The notes beneath the pieces are model-generated. The model had not been told where the DNA came from, ran no database searches, and worked only from the letters and a program-made list of their open reading frames with translations. Source: Cryptomeria japonica (lineage: Eukaryota; Streptophyta; Pinopsida; Cupressales; Cupressaceae). From it: a stretch of 64,000 bases of DNA. Position 1 is the stretch's first letter. The number at the start of each line of letters is the position of its first letter. Location of the stretch: contig NC_081405.1 of NCBI RefSeq assembly GCF_030272615.1, positions 22,422,047 through 22,486,046 on the forward strand, read 5' to 3'. The position numbers and the translations under genes are program-made. Positions 55,631-64,000 of this stretch are shown here, piece after piece.

Positions 55631-56080
55631 TGTTGGTGTAAATAATTATTCATCATGGATATTATTACACTTTACTTAAGTTTACTTAGTAAATGCATTT
55701 CATAGTAGTTTGGGTATGAGACACTTGGGTGTTTGTGCCACATTGGGATAGTGTGTGTAGGAGAAATTCCACCTTTTATGGTGTTGATCTTGTTGTTACA
55801 CTCCACATTCAGTGGGTGATCCACCTCATGTGGACTATTATATTATTTCTCCTACCTACCCACACCTATTTCCTACCTACCCTTGTTTCTTATTGAGCCA
55901 CATGTCATGTTTGTGTGCTCACATATCCCTAGCCTTGCCTATATAAGCAAGCTCATCTACATTGTATGTAATCTGGATATTGATCATTTTCTATTGATGA
56001 GAATACAGTTTATTCTTGTCCTATATTGTGTCTCTATTTTGTACATTTCATTGAGCTCTTGATCTTGGAAAAATCTCACA
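55631..56080 (+). repeat. 5' LTR of the young copia-type element
   Basis: 450 bp, TGTTGGTGTAAA to AATCTCACA. A TATA-like CTATATAAGC at about 55949 gives the promoter. Confidence 0.95.
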
Positions 56081-56093
56081 TGGTATCAGAGCC
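56081..56093 (+). other. Primer-binding site (initiator tRNA-Met)
   Basis: TGGTATCAGAGCC follows the LTR with no spacer, the canonical copia site. Confidence 0.93.
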
Positions 56094-57720
56094 ATTGGGG
56101 CTTCATTGATTCATCTTGAAGAGACATTATTTTGACGTCAAGAGGCAGATCTAAAGAGCAGCATCTTTTGGAGGCGTCCTAGACCAAATCCAACCCCGCC
56201 ATTGCGTCCAGAAGGCCGTTTCCATGAATTTTGGTTATAAAGTCGGCCTATTTTGCTGAGAAAAAAAATTTCGCCAATTTTGCTAGTATTGTACAGATTT
56301 CGAAATTTTTTTATTATATTTTTCAAAAAAAAAAATAATAATTTTCTGAAAAAAAAAATTTCGAAAAATTTTTTTAAAAAAAAAAATCAGAAAAATTTTC
56401 GAAAAAGAAAATAAAAATTGAAAAATCAAAAAATCAAAAAAAGGTGCTTTTTTGGGGGTCCGCAGACCCCCCCCACAGTTCCGCGTGTTCCGCATGTTGT
56501 AGGTCTGCAGCGCCGCCCGTAATCGCAGAACGTCCGGCCGCTCCGAACACCGCACCACCGCTGTGCTCCCTCCCGCCGGCCGTCCTGGTTCCCTCCCGTC
56601 GGCCGACTTACCTGCACACTGCCTGCAGCACCGGTCCCGCCGTCACCGAGACCCGCCGCCGCCGCCCGCAGCAGCATCGCCCGACACCTTAGCTCCCCCG
56701 CAGCCGCCAGCCGTCTCATCCTCGCCGCTCGCTATTGCCGCCACTGCCTTCTCCGCGCCGGTCTCTACCGCCTCCGGCAGTGCCCGGGCCCACCGGTCTC
56801 TCCCGCTTCGCCGGCGACCCACCAGACAGGAGGACCCGCATCCGCCACATGGTACGCGGCCACTGGCCCGCGGGTACAACCCATACACGTCAACTCCGTA
56901 CGGCAGCCGAGTCATCCGCCACGTCATTTGCCACGCAGAGCCGCCCAGTCAGCAAATCTGTACGGTATGACTTGCACAGTCACCTACACAGTCAGCAGTC
57001 CATACAGTATGGACGCCCACTCAGCAGAGAGGCGAAGTTTTTGCGATGGTCATACGGCCGTCAAATTTAACATAGTGACTTGCTAACGTCAGCACCACAT
57101 CAGCATTTTTCAAAAATTTTGCAGGCCCCTCTCATTGAGCTTTTTGATTTTGTAGTTCAACTTCAAATGGCCATAACTTGCTCATTTTTGCTCCTTTTTG
57201 GGTGCAATTTTTTTTGAAATGGGCTATAATTTCATGATTTTAATGCACGTTTGTTTCATAAAATGCAGTTTTTGGTGACTGTACCTGAGTAATCTCAGTT
57301 TTTGCAACTTCAGAGGCTTCGTTTGGGGTCATACGACCTCCTTTTCAGGTGCTGTTTTTTTTGAAAGTGCGTATTTTTTCGTCTACTTTCACATGATGCT
57401 ATCATATTGATGCCATTATAAGTAAAAATTGTACTTTCATATTTTGGCCATTTTTGGCTCTTCTGGTACTTGTATATTTTCTTGAATCTCAATTAGATTC
57501 ATTGCACTATTGATTGAAGTTTCTTGTATCTCATTTAAGAAGTTGTAAAATTTGCATCATAAGTCCACTTTGCCTTGTTTTGCAAGTGGCTCATTGTAAT
57601 CACACTAAGTATAAAGTGCCAAAATCATCACTGGGGGGGGGGGGGGGTACTTTGATTGAGTGAATTTGGGGGGGTGTCTCTTGTACTTTTGTGCTCTTGT
57701 GTTCCTTCCTTTTTGCTACT
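56094..57720 (+). other. 5' leader with GC-rich insert, strong hairpin and G-run
   Basis: An A/T-rich start (to 56450) gives way to a perfect 7-bp hairpin GGGGGTC-CGCA-GACCCCC (56454-56471), then about 550 bases of high GC (56475-57030) and a return to AT-rich sequence. A run of 15 G lies at 57633-57647 and another of six or more at about 57669, shortly before gag. ORFs in the GC-rich part are Pro/Arg/Ala-rich on both strands and are not convincing genes. Confidence 0.6.
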
Positions 57721-59163
57721 ATGGGTTCTTCTAAGTTTCCTCTCTTAACTCCTCATAATTATGCTACTTGGAAAATTGATGCATGGAGTAAACTTATGGA
57801 AAAAGGACTCACTCATTACATTGATGGAACTATTGTTGCTCCCACTGATCCTAAGGTTGATCCAGTTGGTCACTTGGATTGGCTCACTAAAAATATCATG
57901 GCAATTGGTACCTTAAGAAAATATGTATCAAAGGACCTCATTTTTCATATTGAGAAGTGTACTCTAATCAAGGATGCTTGGCAAAAGTTTCAAGACTTGT
58001 ATGGTCAAGTTGATGAGATTAGGGGATATCAAATTGATAGTGATCTCACCATGTTAGATCCCAAGAACTTTGATACTATACAAGATTATGTCACTAAGGC
58101 AAATGAGTTGAGGGCACAACTCAAAGATTGTGGCATTGATAAAAAGGATACTCAATTGATATTCAACTTGATAGGCAAGCTTCCACAAGAATATGCAGCA
58201 TTTGTTTCTAGTTTCCAAACCCATAGGATGACAATGGGTTCAAGCTACAAAATGCCTACATTTGATGCTTTCAATGAAATGTTGATGATGGAACAAACTA
58301 AGTTGATGAGCATGGGCATTTTTAAGGCTTCTAAGTCTCAAGCATTAGTGGCAAATCAAGGGAACAAAGGAAATCAAGGAAATGACAACTCAAACAAGAA
58401 GAAATGGCAATCAAAGCCTAACAAAAAAGCACCATCTTCTCCACAACAAGGAGATTCATCCTCTTCCAAGAGAGATAATTCATCAAAGAGGGAGAGACCT
58501 ACTTGTGCTTATTGTAAAAAGACTGGTCATGAAGAGCATCGTTGCCATTCTAAGAAGATTGATGAGCTTACACATATCATCAAAAAGCATAACATTGATT
58601 TGCCTAAAGTCTACAAGAAGGATGATTCATCAACTTCCACTTCCTCACATTCAAAAGGAAAAGGGCAAGCATTCATGGCTTCTACAAGTGGGAAGACTCA
58701 CTCTTTTGGAACAAGAAAAGGAAAAGCTCTATGTGCTACTATTAGTCATAATTCAGAGAGATGGCTTCTAGATTTAGGGGCTTCTCATCATATGGCATCT
58801 TCACAATCTATGTTCTCTACATTTGAGCCTTGCACCATGCCAAAGATTTTGATGGGCAATCATACATACATGGATGTGATTGGGAAAGAATCTATTGACA
58901 TTGGGGATAACTCCTTCAATGATGTGTTGTGTGTACCCCACTTGACAAACAATCTCCTTTCTATCTATCAAATCACACATGGCACAACTAAGAGAGTTGT
59001 GGAGTTCACACCTGACTCAGTTTTCATATCATTGCAACTGGGGTGGTTGATCATGCATCTCGGTTATACTCCTTTTCAGATTTTGTTGATGATGATGATT
59101 TCACATTTGATGATTCTATACATGATGATCACACTTCTTGTGAGGAGAACTTTGGACACTTGA
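57721..59163 (+). CDS. Copia-type Gag with zinc knuckle and altered protease
   Basis: The ATG at 57721 (MGSSKFPLLTPHNYATWKID) is preferred to an upstream non-ATG start because it begins the conserved gag N-terminus. The gag/UBN2-type region spans residues 1-210 (YVSKDLIFHIEKCTLIKDAW, LIGKLPQEYAAFVSSFQ); a Lys/Ser-rich linker follows, then a knuckle CAYCKKTGHEEHRC at about residues 261-274. An aspartic protease follows with WLLDLGASHHMAS, Asp at residue 351: Leu replaces the catalytic-loop Ser (usual DSGAS), a TCA to TTA change. The match ends near 59030, where a frameshift leaves the last about 40 residues out of sense. It makes the particle and binds RNA. Protease activity is doubtful in this copy. 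Confidence 0.9.
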   Translation: MGSSKFPLLTPHNYATWKIDAWSKLMEKGLTHYIDGTIVAPTDPKVDPVGHLDWLTKNIMAIGTLRKYVSKDLIFHIEKCTLIKDAWQKFQDLYGQVDEIRGYQIDSDLTMLDPKNFDTIQDYVTKANELRAQLKDCGIDKKDTQLIFNLIGKLPQEYAAFVSSFQTHRMTMGSSYKMPTFDAFNEMLMMEQTKLMSMGIFKASKSQALVANQGNKGNQGNDNSNKKKWQSKPNKKAPSSPQQGDSSSSKRDNSSKRERPTCAYCKKTGHEEHRCHSKKIDELTHIIKKHNIDLPKVYKKDDSSTSTSSHSKGKGQAFMASTSGKTHSFGTRKGKALCATISHNSERWLLDLGASHHMASSQSMFSTFEPCTMPKILMGNHTYMDVIGKESIDIGDNSFNDVLCVPHLTNNLLSIYQITHGTTKRVVEFTPDSVFISLQLGWLIMHLGYTPFQILLMMMISHLMILYMMITLLVRRTLDT

Positions 59164-59959
59164 ACATGGGGATTCTCACATGTGACTCCATTCTCGAGCC
59201 TTGTATTTCATCTCCTCATATTGATATCACATCACCTATTGCACCTGATGATGCGGATAGTGCGACAGTTTTGCCTCATGCGATTTAGTGCAGCAGGATA
59301 TTCATTGTCTTCTAGCTTCAGATTCATGGGATGATTACTTGACAGATATTACAGATTTGTTCATGGAATCCTACATTGCAGATTTGGGAAACATCATTGA
59401 TGACATTCATCTTCTCTTTGACTAAGGTGATCCTTCTTCGATTGTTGTGAGGGCACACTCTGACCCTCTTGTTCATTCTCTACATGATCATTCTTTCGAG
59501 GTTGACATGATTGTGGATACTTATGTACAACAGTTGGAGGAGGTCTCTTTATGTTTTGAGGAGACATGTGAGTCTTTGGGACATGTTCTACATCCATCTC
59601 CACTAGATCTTGGAGTGCCTTTTTCAGCAGTGTGGCACAGTTTACCACCTTTGGAGGGGGTATCTTTCAACATCAACATGGGGACACTTGAGCAGTTTTC
59701 AGAGATTCCTTTCATCATGAGTTCTCTTCATACATCTTCCCTTCATGATTGGGGAGACTTCATGGATACACCTTTGGTTTTGTTTCTTCCTAAGGGGAGG
59801 AATGTTGTTCGACGTTCATGGAGCAATTTCTTCATACATCGAGCTTCTATCATTAGTGCAGATTCCACATTGAGGGGGGGCTTCCTAGCTTCTCTTCTTC
59901 TCTCATATGGGGGGGACTTTTTCCTCACATGGGGTTTTGTCCTTTACATTCTTCTATGA
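59043..59959 (+). pseudogene. Acidic region in place of pol, two frames
   Basis: After the gag-protease frame, coding-like sequence continues in a second frame to 59288 (VDHASRLYSFSDFVDDDDFT, with many Asp, His and Ser) and then in a third from 59285 to 59959 with one TAA near 59422 (YLTDITDLFMESYIADLG and, later, VDMIVDTYVQQLEEVSLCFE). About 300 residues, strongly acidic. The first residues match the point where a copia polyprotein passes from protease toward integrase; the rest is not pol. I recognise no domain. Confidence 0.55.
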
Positions 59960-60170
59960 GAGTTCTCTTGTATGTTTTTCATCTCTCTTTTGGGGGAGGG
60001 TTTTTTCCCATTGGGTTTTTCTCTCTTTCCCCACTTTGTGAGAGATTTCATTGCATTGGTTTGCATGCATTTGCATTTGTACATGGGTACCGAACATGGC
60101 CTCGTAGCCGGGACCCATCTTGCATTACTTAATTGCATTGTAGACTTAAGTGCATTCCCCTAAGTTGCAC

Positions 60171-60181
60171 TTAAGGGGGGG
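60171..60181 (+). other. Polypurine tract of the young copia-type element
   Basis: TTAAGGGGGGG directly before the TGTTGG of the 3' LTR (last G-run base near 60181). Confidence 0.7.
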
Positions 60182-60631
60182 TGTTGGTGTAAATAATTAT
60201 TCATCATGGATATTATTACACTTTACTTAAGTTTACTTAGGAAATGCATTTCATAGTAGTTTGGGTATGAGACACTTGGGTGTTTGTGCCACATTGGGAT
60301 AGTGTGTGTAGGAGAAATTCCACCTTTTATGGTGTTGATCTTGTTGTTACACTCCACATTCAGTGGGTGATCCACCTCATGTGGACTATTATATTATTTC
60401 TCCTACCTACCCACACCTATTTCCTACCTACCCTTGTTTCTTATTGAGCCACATGTCATGTTTGTGTGCTCACATATCCCTAGCCTTGCCTATATAGGCA
60501 AGCTCATCTACATTGTATGTAATCTAGATATTGATCATTTTCTATTGATGAGAATACAGTTTATTCTTGTCCTATATTGTGTCTATATTTTGTACATTTC
60601 ATTGAGCTCTTGATCTTGGCAGAATCTCACA
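60182..60631 (+). repeat. 3' LTR of the young copia-type element
   Basis: 450 bp, about six differences from 55631-56080, followed by TATAT. Confidence 0.95.
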
Positions 60632-60636
60632 TATAT

Positions 60637-61099
60637 TTTTTCTATGTTATAATAATCCACTCATGTGAACTCTAGAGGTTTGAGAAGCTTTTTTCCACCC
60701 ACCTTTTTTTTGAAAGTGTGATAATATTTTATAGATGATAATCTAGACACTTCTTTATCAAAAATTAATTAGACACATTAAATATAAAATTAAATCTTAC
60801 AAAATTATATTAGATTTGAAATAAATATTAATACATGATATATTGGATAAATTATATTAATAAAAAATTATAAGAACAAATAAATCAAATATTATATACA
60901 AAAGAAAACACATTATATCTTATTTTTGAGTAAAAATTATTAAATTTTAATAATTTTTATATAAACCAAACATCTTTATTATTTAAATTTCAAATGAATA
61001 ATCAAATATTTATTCTTCTTTATTTATAATTATTTTAACAAATGTCTTTTAAATAAAAAATCATAATATAACTTTTACCTAATATTTTATGTATTTATT
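60637..61099. other. AT-rich spacer
   Basis: No gene or repeat recognised. Very AT-rich. Confidence 0.5.
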
Positions 61100-61690
61100 G
61101 TTAGTATTAGCATGGTGTGATGGTTAAGTTGTGGCGTTGTTGTTCTTGCCATCAAGTTTCAAACCTTGTTGTGATGTTATGGTTGAGTATTTATTGAAAT
61201 GTCAATGAGGTCCCCAATTTGTGACCTCTTGTTTTTAAGTATTTATTTAAATGGGATGAGGTCCCCAATTTGTAACCTTCTATTGTTGAGTATTTATTTA
61301 AATGAGATGATGTTACGATGTTATTGTTGAGTATTTATTGAAATGTCATGAGGTCCCAATTTATTGAAATGTCAATGAGGTCCCCAATTTGTGGATGAGG
61401 TCCCCAATTTGTAACCTTCTATTGTTGAATATTTATTTAAATGAGATGAGGTCCCCAATTTGTAACCTCCTATTGTTGAGTACTTATTTGTAACCTGCCT
61501 ATTGTTGAGTATTTATTTAAGTGAGGTCCCTCATTTGTAACCTCAACGTGGATGAGGTCCCCCATTTATAATCTACAATTGTTAAGTATTTATTTAAATG
61601 TAGATGAGGTCCCCCATTTCTAATCTACAATTGTTAAGTATTTATTTAAATGTAATGAGGTCCCCCATTTTTAACCTCAACGTTTAATAT
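61100..61690. repeat. Minisatellite upstream of the SPIRAL1-like gene
   Basis: About nine imperfect units of 45-65 bases built from GATGAGGTCCCCAATTTGTAA, CCTCCTATTGTTGAGTATTTA and TTTAAATG, with internal deletions giving irregular lengths. It ends about 110 bases before the putative TATA box. Confidence 0.85.
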
Positions 61691-61802
61691 CTGTTAAAGA
61701 ACTTTGAAAAAATTCATACTACTCATCATTAAATTCCAAAGAAAGAGATTGAATTCTAAAACTCAGTCTCCAATATAAATGAACTAAAAAGATTATATAA
61801 AT

Positions 61803-61815
61803 CTATATAAAAGCC
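61803..61815 (+). promoter_or_regulatory. Putative TATA box of the SPIRAL1-like gene
   Basis: CTATATAAAAGCC, a strong plant TATA match, lies 510 bases before the ATG. The interval could contain a leader intron, as is common for small cytoskeletal genes, but no pair of splice sites was fixed. Confidence 0.5.
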
Positions 61816-61956
61816 TCCACCATAAAAATTGATATTTGAACTTCTTTTTATTACTTGTAAACCAACCAAAAGTAGAACAAATACCCACTTGCAGCTACTC
61901 TCTTATCGTTTTAAACAAGGCATAATCATTGCTTTGCTTTGTGGTTGTGGTTGGAC

Positions 61957-62079
61957 ATGCCAACACCCAGTGATTTTGCAGAAACTGACATCTCTTATGA
62001 ATATGGTAATGATTGCTCTACGCCTGCTGCAGCAAATTACACTCTCACCAACAATGGCCATCTTATCTATACACTATAA
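61957..62079 (+). CDS. Possible 40-codon upstream ORF in the leader
   Basis: An ATG opens 40 codons beginning MPTPSDFAETDISYEYGN and ending LTNNGHLIYTL, then TAA. Composition is protein-like (no low complexity), and the ORF lies between the TATA box and the SPIRAL1-like start. It could be a regulatory uORF, a relic exon or chance. I do not recognise it. Confidence 0.25.
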   Translation: MPTPSDFAETDISYEYGNDCSTPAAANYTLTNNGHLIYTL

Positions 62080-62326
62080 TTTAAAATGCATCATGCACAG
62101 TCTAAAATCTAAGGAAATCTTGACCTGTCAAATTCAACGTCTCCATTGGAGTTAGCTACCCTTTCTTTATTACTTGTGTACTAATAATCAATACTATTTG
62201 CCTTCACTTTCCTGAACAAGATTAGTTTCAGTGTAGTATTGGTGGGAAAAGCATTTATGAGGATAATGCAACGCAGAGTATTGAGCCAAAATTTGTGCAG
62301 TTTGATTTGAAGGTGCAGTGGTGAGA

Positions 62327-62893
62327 ATGGGGCGTGGTGTTTGCAATGCAGGAGGACAAAGCTCATTGGGCTACCTCTTTGGAGGAGCTTCTCTACCAAC
62401 AGAAGATACTCCTGCAAACAATGGCAATAACAACAAACTAATTTCAAACACCCACATTACAGATACAGACACTCAAAATAGAGGAAAATCCAATACTGTA
62501 AGATGTTTTGTTTTTGCTTCCTATTTATAAAAAAGCGTTTTCATTTAGAGACATTAAATTTCTACAGTTCATATTGAATTATCATGTTATTTTGAGATTA
62601 TATTGTGTGAGATTGTTTTCATCAATGTTTCAAATCAAATTTCATGATTCATCGTCAAGATGCAATTGAGAGGGATCATAAAATTTGATCCGAAACATTG
62701 ATACAAAAAAATTCTTACACAATACAATCCAAAAATAACACAATAATCATTTTCATTGCACTAGATTGGTTATTGAAGGCAACATGATTAGGAGACTGAG
62801 CTTGATATCGTTTTGCAGAGGACTTCTATAAAAGTGCAGAGCGTACCAGGAGGAGATTCTTCTCTTGGCTATCTTTTTGGAGGACAGAAATGA
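62327..62893 (+). CDS. SP1L: SPIRAL1-like microtubule-associated protein, two exons
   Basis: Exon 1 62327-62497 (57 codons), intron 62498-62818 (GTAAGA...TTTTGCAG), exon 2 62819-62893 (24 codons and TGA), phase 0 at the junction. The start MGRGVCNAGGQSSLGYLFGG and the end VPGGDSSLGYLFGGQK carry the two conserved SSLGYLFG boxes that define SPIRAL1 proteins, with the TSIKVQSVPGG segment before the second. SPIRAL1 proteins bind growing microtubule ends and keep cell expansion straight (established). At 81 residues it is shorter than most members (about 100-130): the middle linker is Asn/Thr-rich and lacks the usual N-terminal part of the second block. The ATG is the first in a good family context; an upstream GTG was ignored. 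It is the only ordinary gene in the window and appears intact. Confidence 0.9.
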
Positions 62894-62969
62894 GAAGCTG
62901 TGCTCGTCGTATCATATTTCATGGTATATATTGAAATTGCTGCTTTGTCGATTGTTAACTTATGTGTGA

Positions 62970-62975
62970 AATAAA
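62970..62975 (+). terminator. Polyadenylation signal of the SPIRAL1-like gene
   Basis: AATAAA, 77 bases after the stop codon, followed by a G/T-rich stretch. It gives a short 3' UTR. Confidence 0.6.
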
Positions 62976-64000
62976 GGTTTGCCTAAGAAGGAAACGATGG
63001 CCTTTGTACATCTCATAGTGCAGAATTATTGTTCTTTAACTGCATTGAGATTTGTTTGTGGATAGTTTCAAACAATTCTGCAGACTATTGTTTCTTTATC
63101 TTGATGTATTTCTATACCTTTCATTCAAATATGTTTTCACTCTTCTCTCCTTTTTAGATCTCACTTTCAACTTTGTAATTATAAGTTTTGGTTTGAACTT
63201 TAATGTCAATTCCATGTCTTGAAATCTGAACTTGTGAATGTGAAAATTCAGACGTGAAGAGTTTATGTGGATTAAACAATTAAGAAGTTGTTTTCTCTGT
63301 CTTAATCAAGAATCAATAGTGATGCAGGATAATTTTGTGATTACTTAGGGGAGTCTAACTTTGCGATCATGTAGGGGAGGGGCCAATAGTTGGGCGGAGA
63401 TCTATTGTTAGTGTAGTTTTCAAGGTTTGTAACATATTTATACTACTAATTGTTAATAATTAATCTACATGTAAATCAACAAACGATCAAATGTGGGTTA
63501 AGATGGACCCTTAAAAGACATATGAGAATTTATGATTGTCATAAAAAATCATATATGCATTTATTAACAAGAGAAATAAATACATTTTCACTTCATATGA
63601 AAGGTCGTCACTACCCAATATAAGTGGGTCATTTATAAAATAAGATGCTTATATAAACAAGTATTGTTGTTTTGTGAAAAGATAATATTGTTATGTGTAC
63701 AATTACTTCGTTAGCAATGTATATGCATTTGAGTACATCATATTATACCTTGTTTTTTTTATCATGAATTATGAAAGGTTGTCAAAAACTTTTATGATAA
63801 TTTAAAGTTGAATATAAGTTGTATTTTAAATAATGATGTGTTGTTTTTATAACAATTTCAATGGTATTTTTGTGTTCAACTATTTGTTCATATGTGTTGG
63901 ATACAAAGGTTAGAGATAACAAGATTTATAGTTATAAAAAGATATTGAGATCATTTAGGTTTCTATGTCTTAATAAAGGATCACTACTGATGCAAATTAA
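62976..64000. other. AT-rich flank to the window end
   Basis: No gene, RNA gene or repeat recognised. Confidence 0.5.

Larger units (their letters stand above)
55626..60636 (+). mobile_element. Young gag-protease copia-type element without pol (TR-GAG)
   Basis: The two LTRs are exactly 450 bp each (55631-56080, 60182-60631) with about six differences and a perfect TATAT duplication on both sides. TGGTATCAGAGCC follows the 5' LTR at once, and a G-rich run ends at the 3' LTR. The interior codes for gag, a zinc knuckle and a protease, then an acidic region in place of integrase, RT and RNase H. It therefore needs enzymes from another copia element. The leader of 1.6 kb holds a GC-rich segment foreign to its surroundings. 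Confidence 0.93.

Noticed and set aside
56426-56970. Pro/Arg/Ala-rich ORFs on both strands of the GC-rich leader
   Set aside because: GC-rich DNA lacks stops; no start context, domain or frame preference.
61829-62155. 108-codon + strand ORF before the SPIRAL1-like gene
   Set aside because: Composition is not protein-like and it overlaps a better short frame; probably leader sequence.

Overview
The window is plant nuclear DNA that is almost all LTR retrotransposon. One ordinary nuclear gene is visible: a two-exon SPIRAL1-like microtubule-protein gene at the right end. Low gene density, nested old elements, mutation concentrated at CHG (CAG/CTG) sites and long LTRs fit a large, heavily methylated plant genome. 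A gymnosperm is plausible, but the species cannot be read from the sequence.

Layout, left to right. (1) 1-2434: decayed 3' end of a Ty1/copia element, with RT tail, RNase H and a 1,476-bp 3' LTR. (2) 3874-20155: complete Ty3/gypsy element of the Tat type. Its two 770-bp LTRs differ at one base and it has a perfect 5-bp target duplication. It carries gag, protease, G-patch, RT, two RNase H domains and integrase on the + strand. A convergent, intron-containing plant-mobile-domain (PMD) gene lies on the - strand with its own TATA box. A CGCGTCTGTG motif is clustered in the sense leader and again, in the same orientation relative to transcription, in the antisense intron. (3) 21066-29062: complete 7,997-bp copia-type element without pol, on the - strand. 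It has two 1,161-bp LTRs, a coiled-coil/five-zinc-knuckle gag-like ORF and a decayed ORF of about 1,121 codons of unknown function. (4) 29063-32851: wreck of a chromodomain Ty3/gypsy pol. (5) 32852-44975: old gag-protease gypsy element on the - strand. Its protease is split by a 4.5-kb insertion (36383-40906) with TG...CA ends and a 5-bp duplication, probably a solo LTR. (6) 44976-52693: old spacer with a duplicated microsatellite block, a 1.1-kb purine-rich tract, tetranucleotide arrays and one exon-like island. (7) 52694-55530 and 55626-60636: two related short copia-type elements. The second is young (450-bp LTRs with about six differences, TATAT duplication) and encodes gag plus protease followed by an acidic region where pol should be. 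(8) 61100-61690: minisatellite, then the SPIRAL1-like gene (61803-62975) and AT-rich flank.

How the parts relate. Only the Tat element keeps a nearly continuous pol, and even it has two in-frame stops and a frameshift in gag-pol. The other complete elements keep LTRs, primer sites and gag-like genes but lack pol, as expected of elements mobilised in trans. Many of the stops and active-site changes are transitions at CAG/CTG, which suggests methylation-driven decay.

Limits: domain calls rest on motifs read by eye. Lineage names (Tat, chromovirus), the PMD call and the SPIRAL1 call come from recognising conserved motifs, not from a database search.
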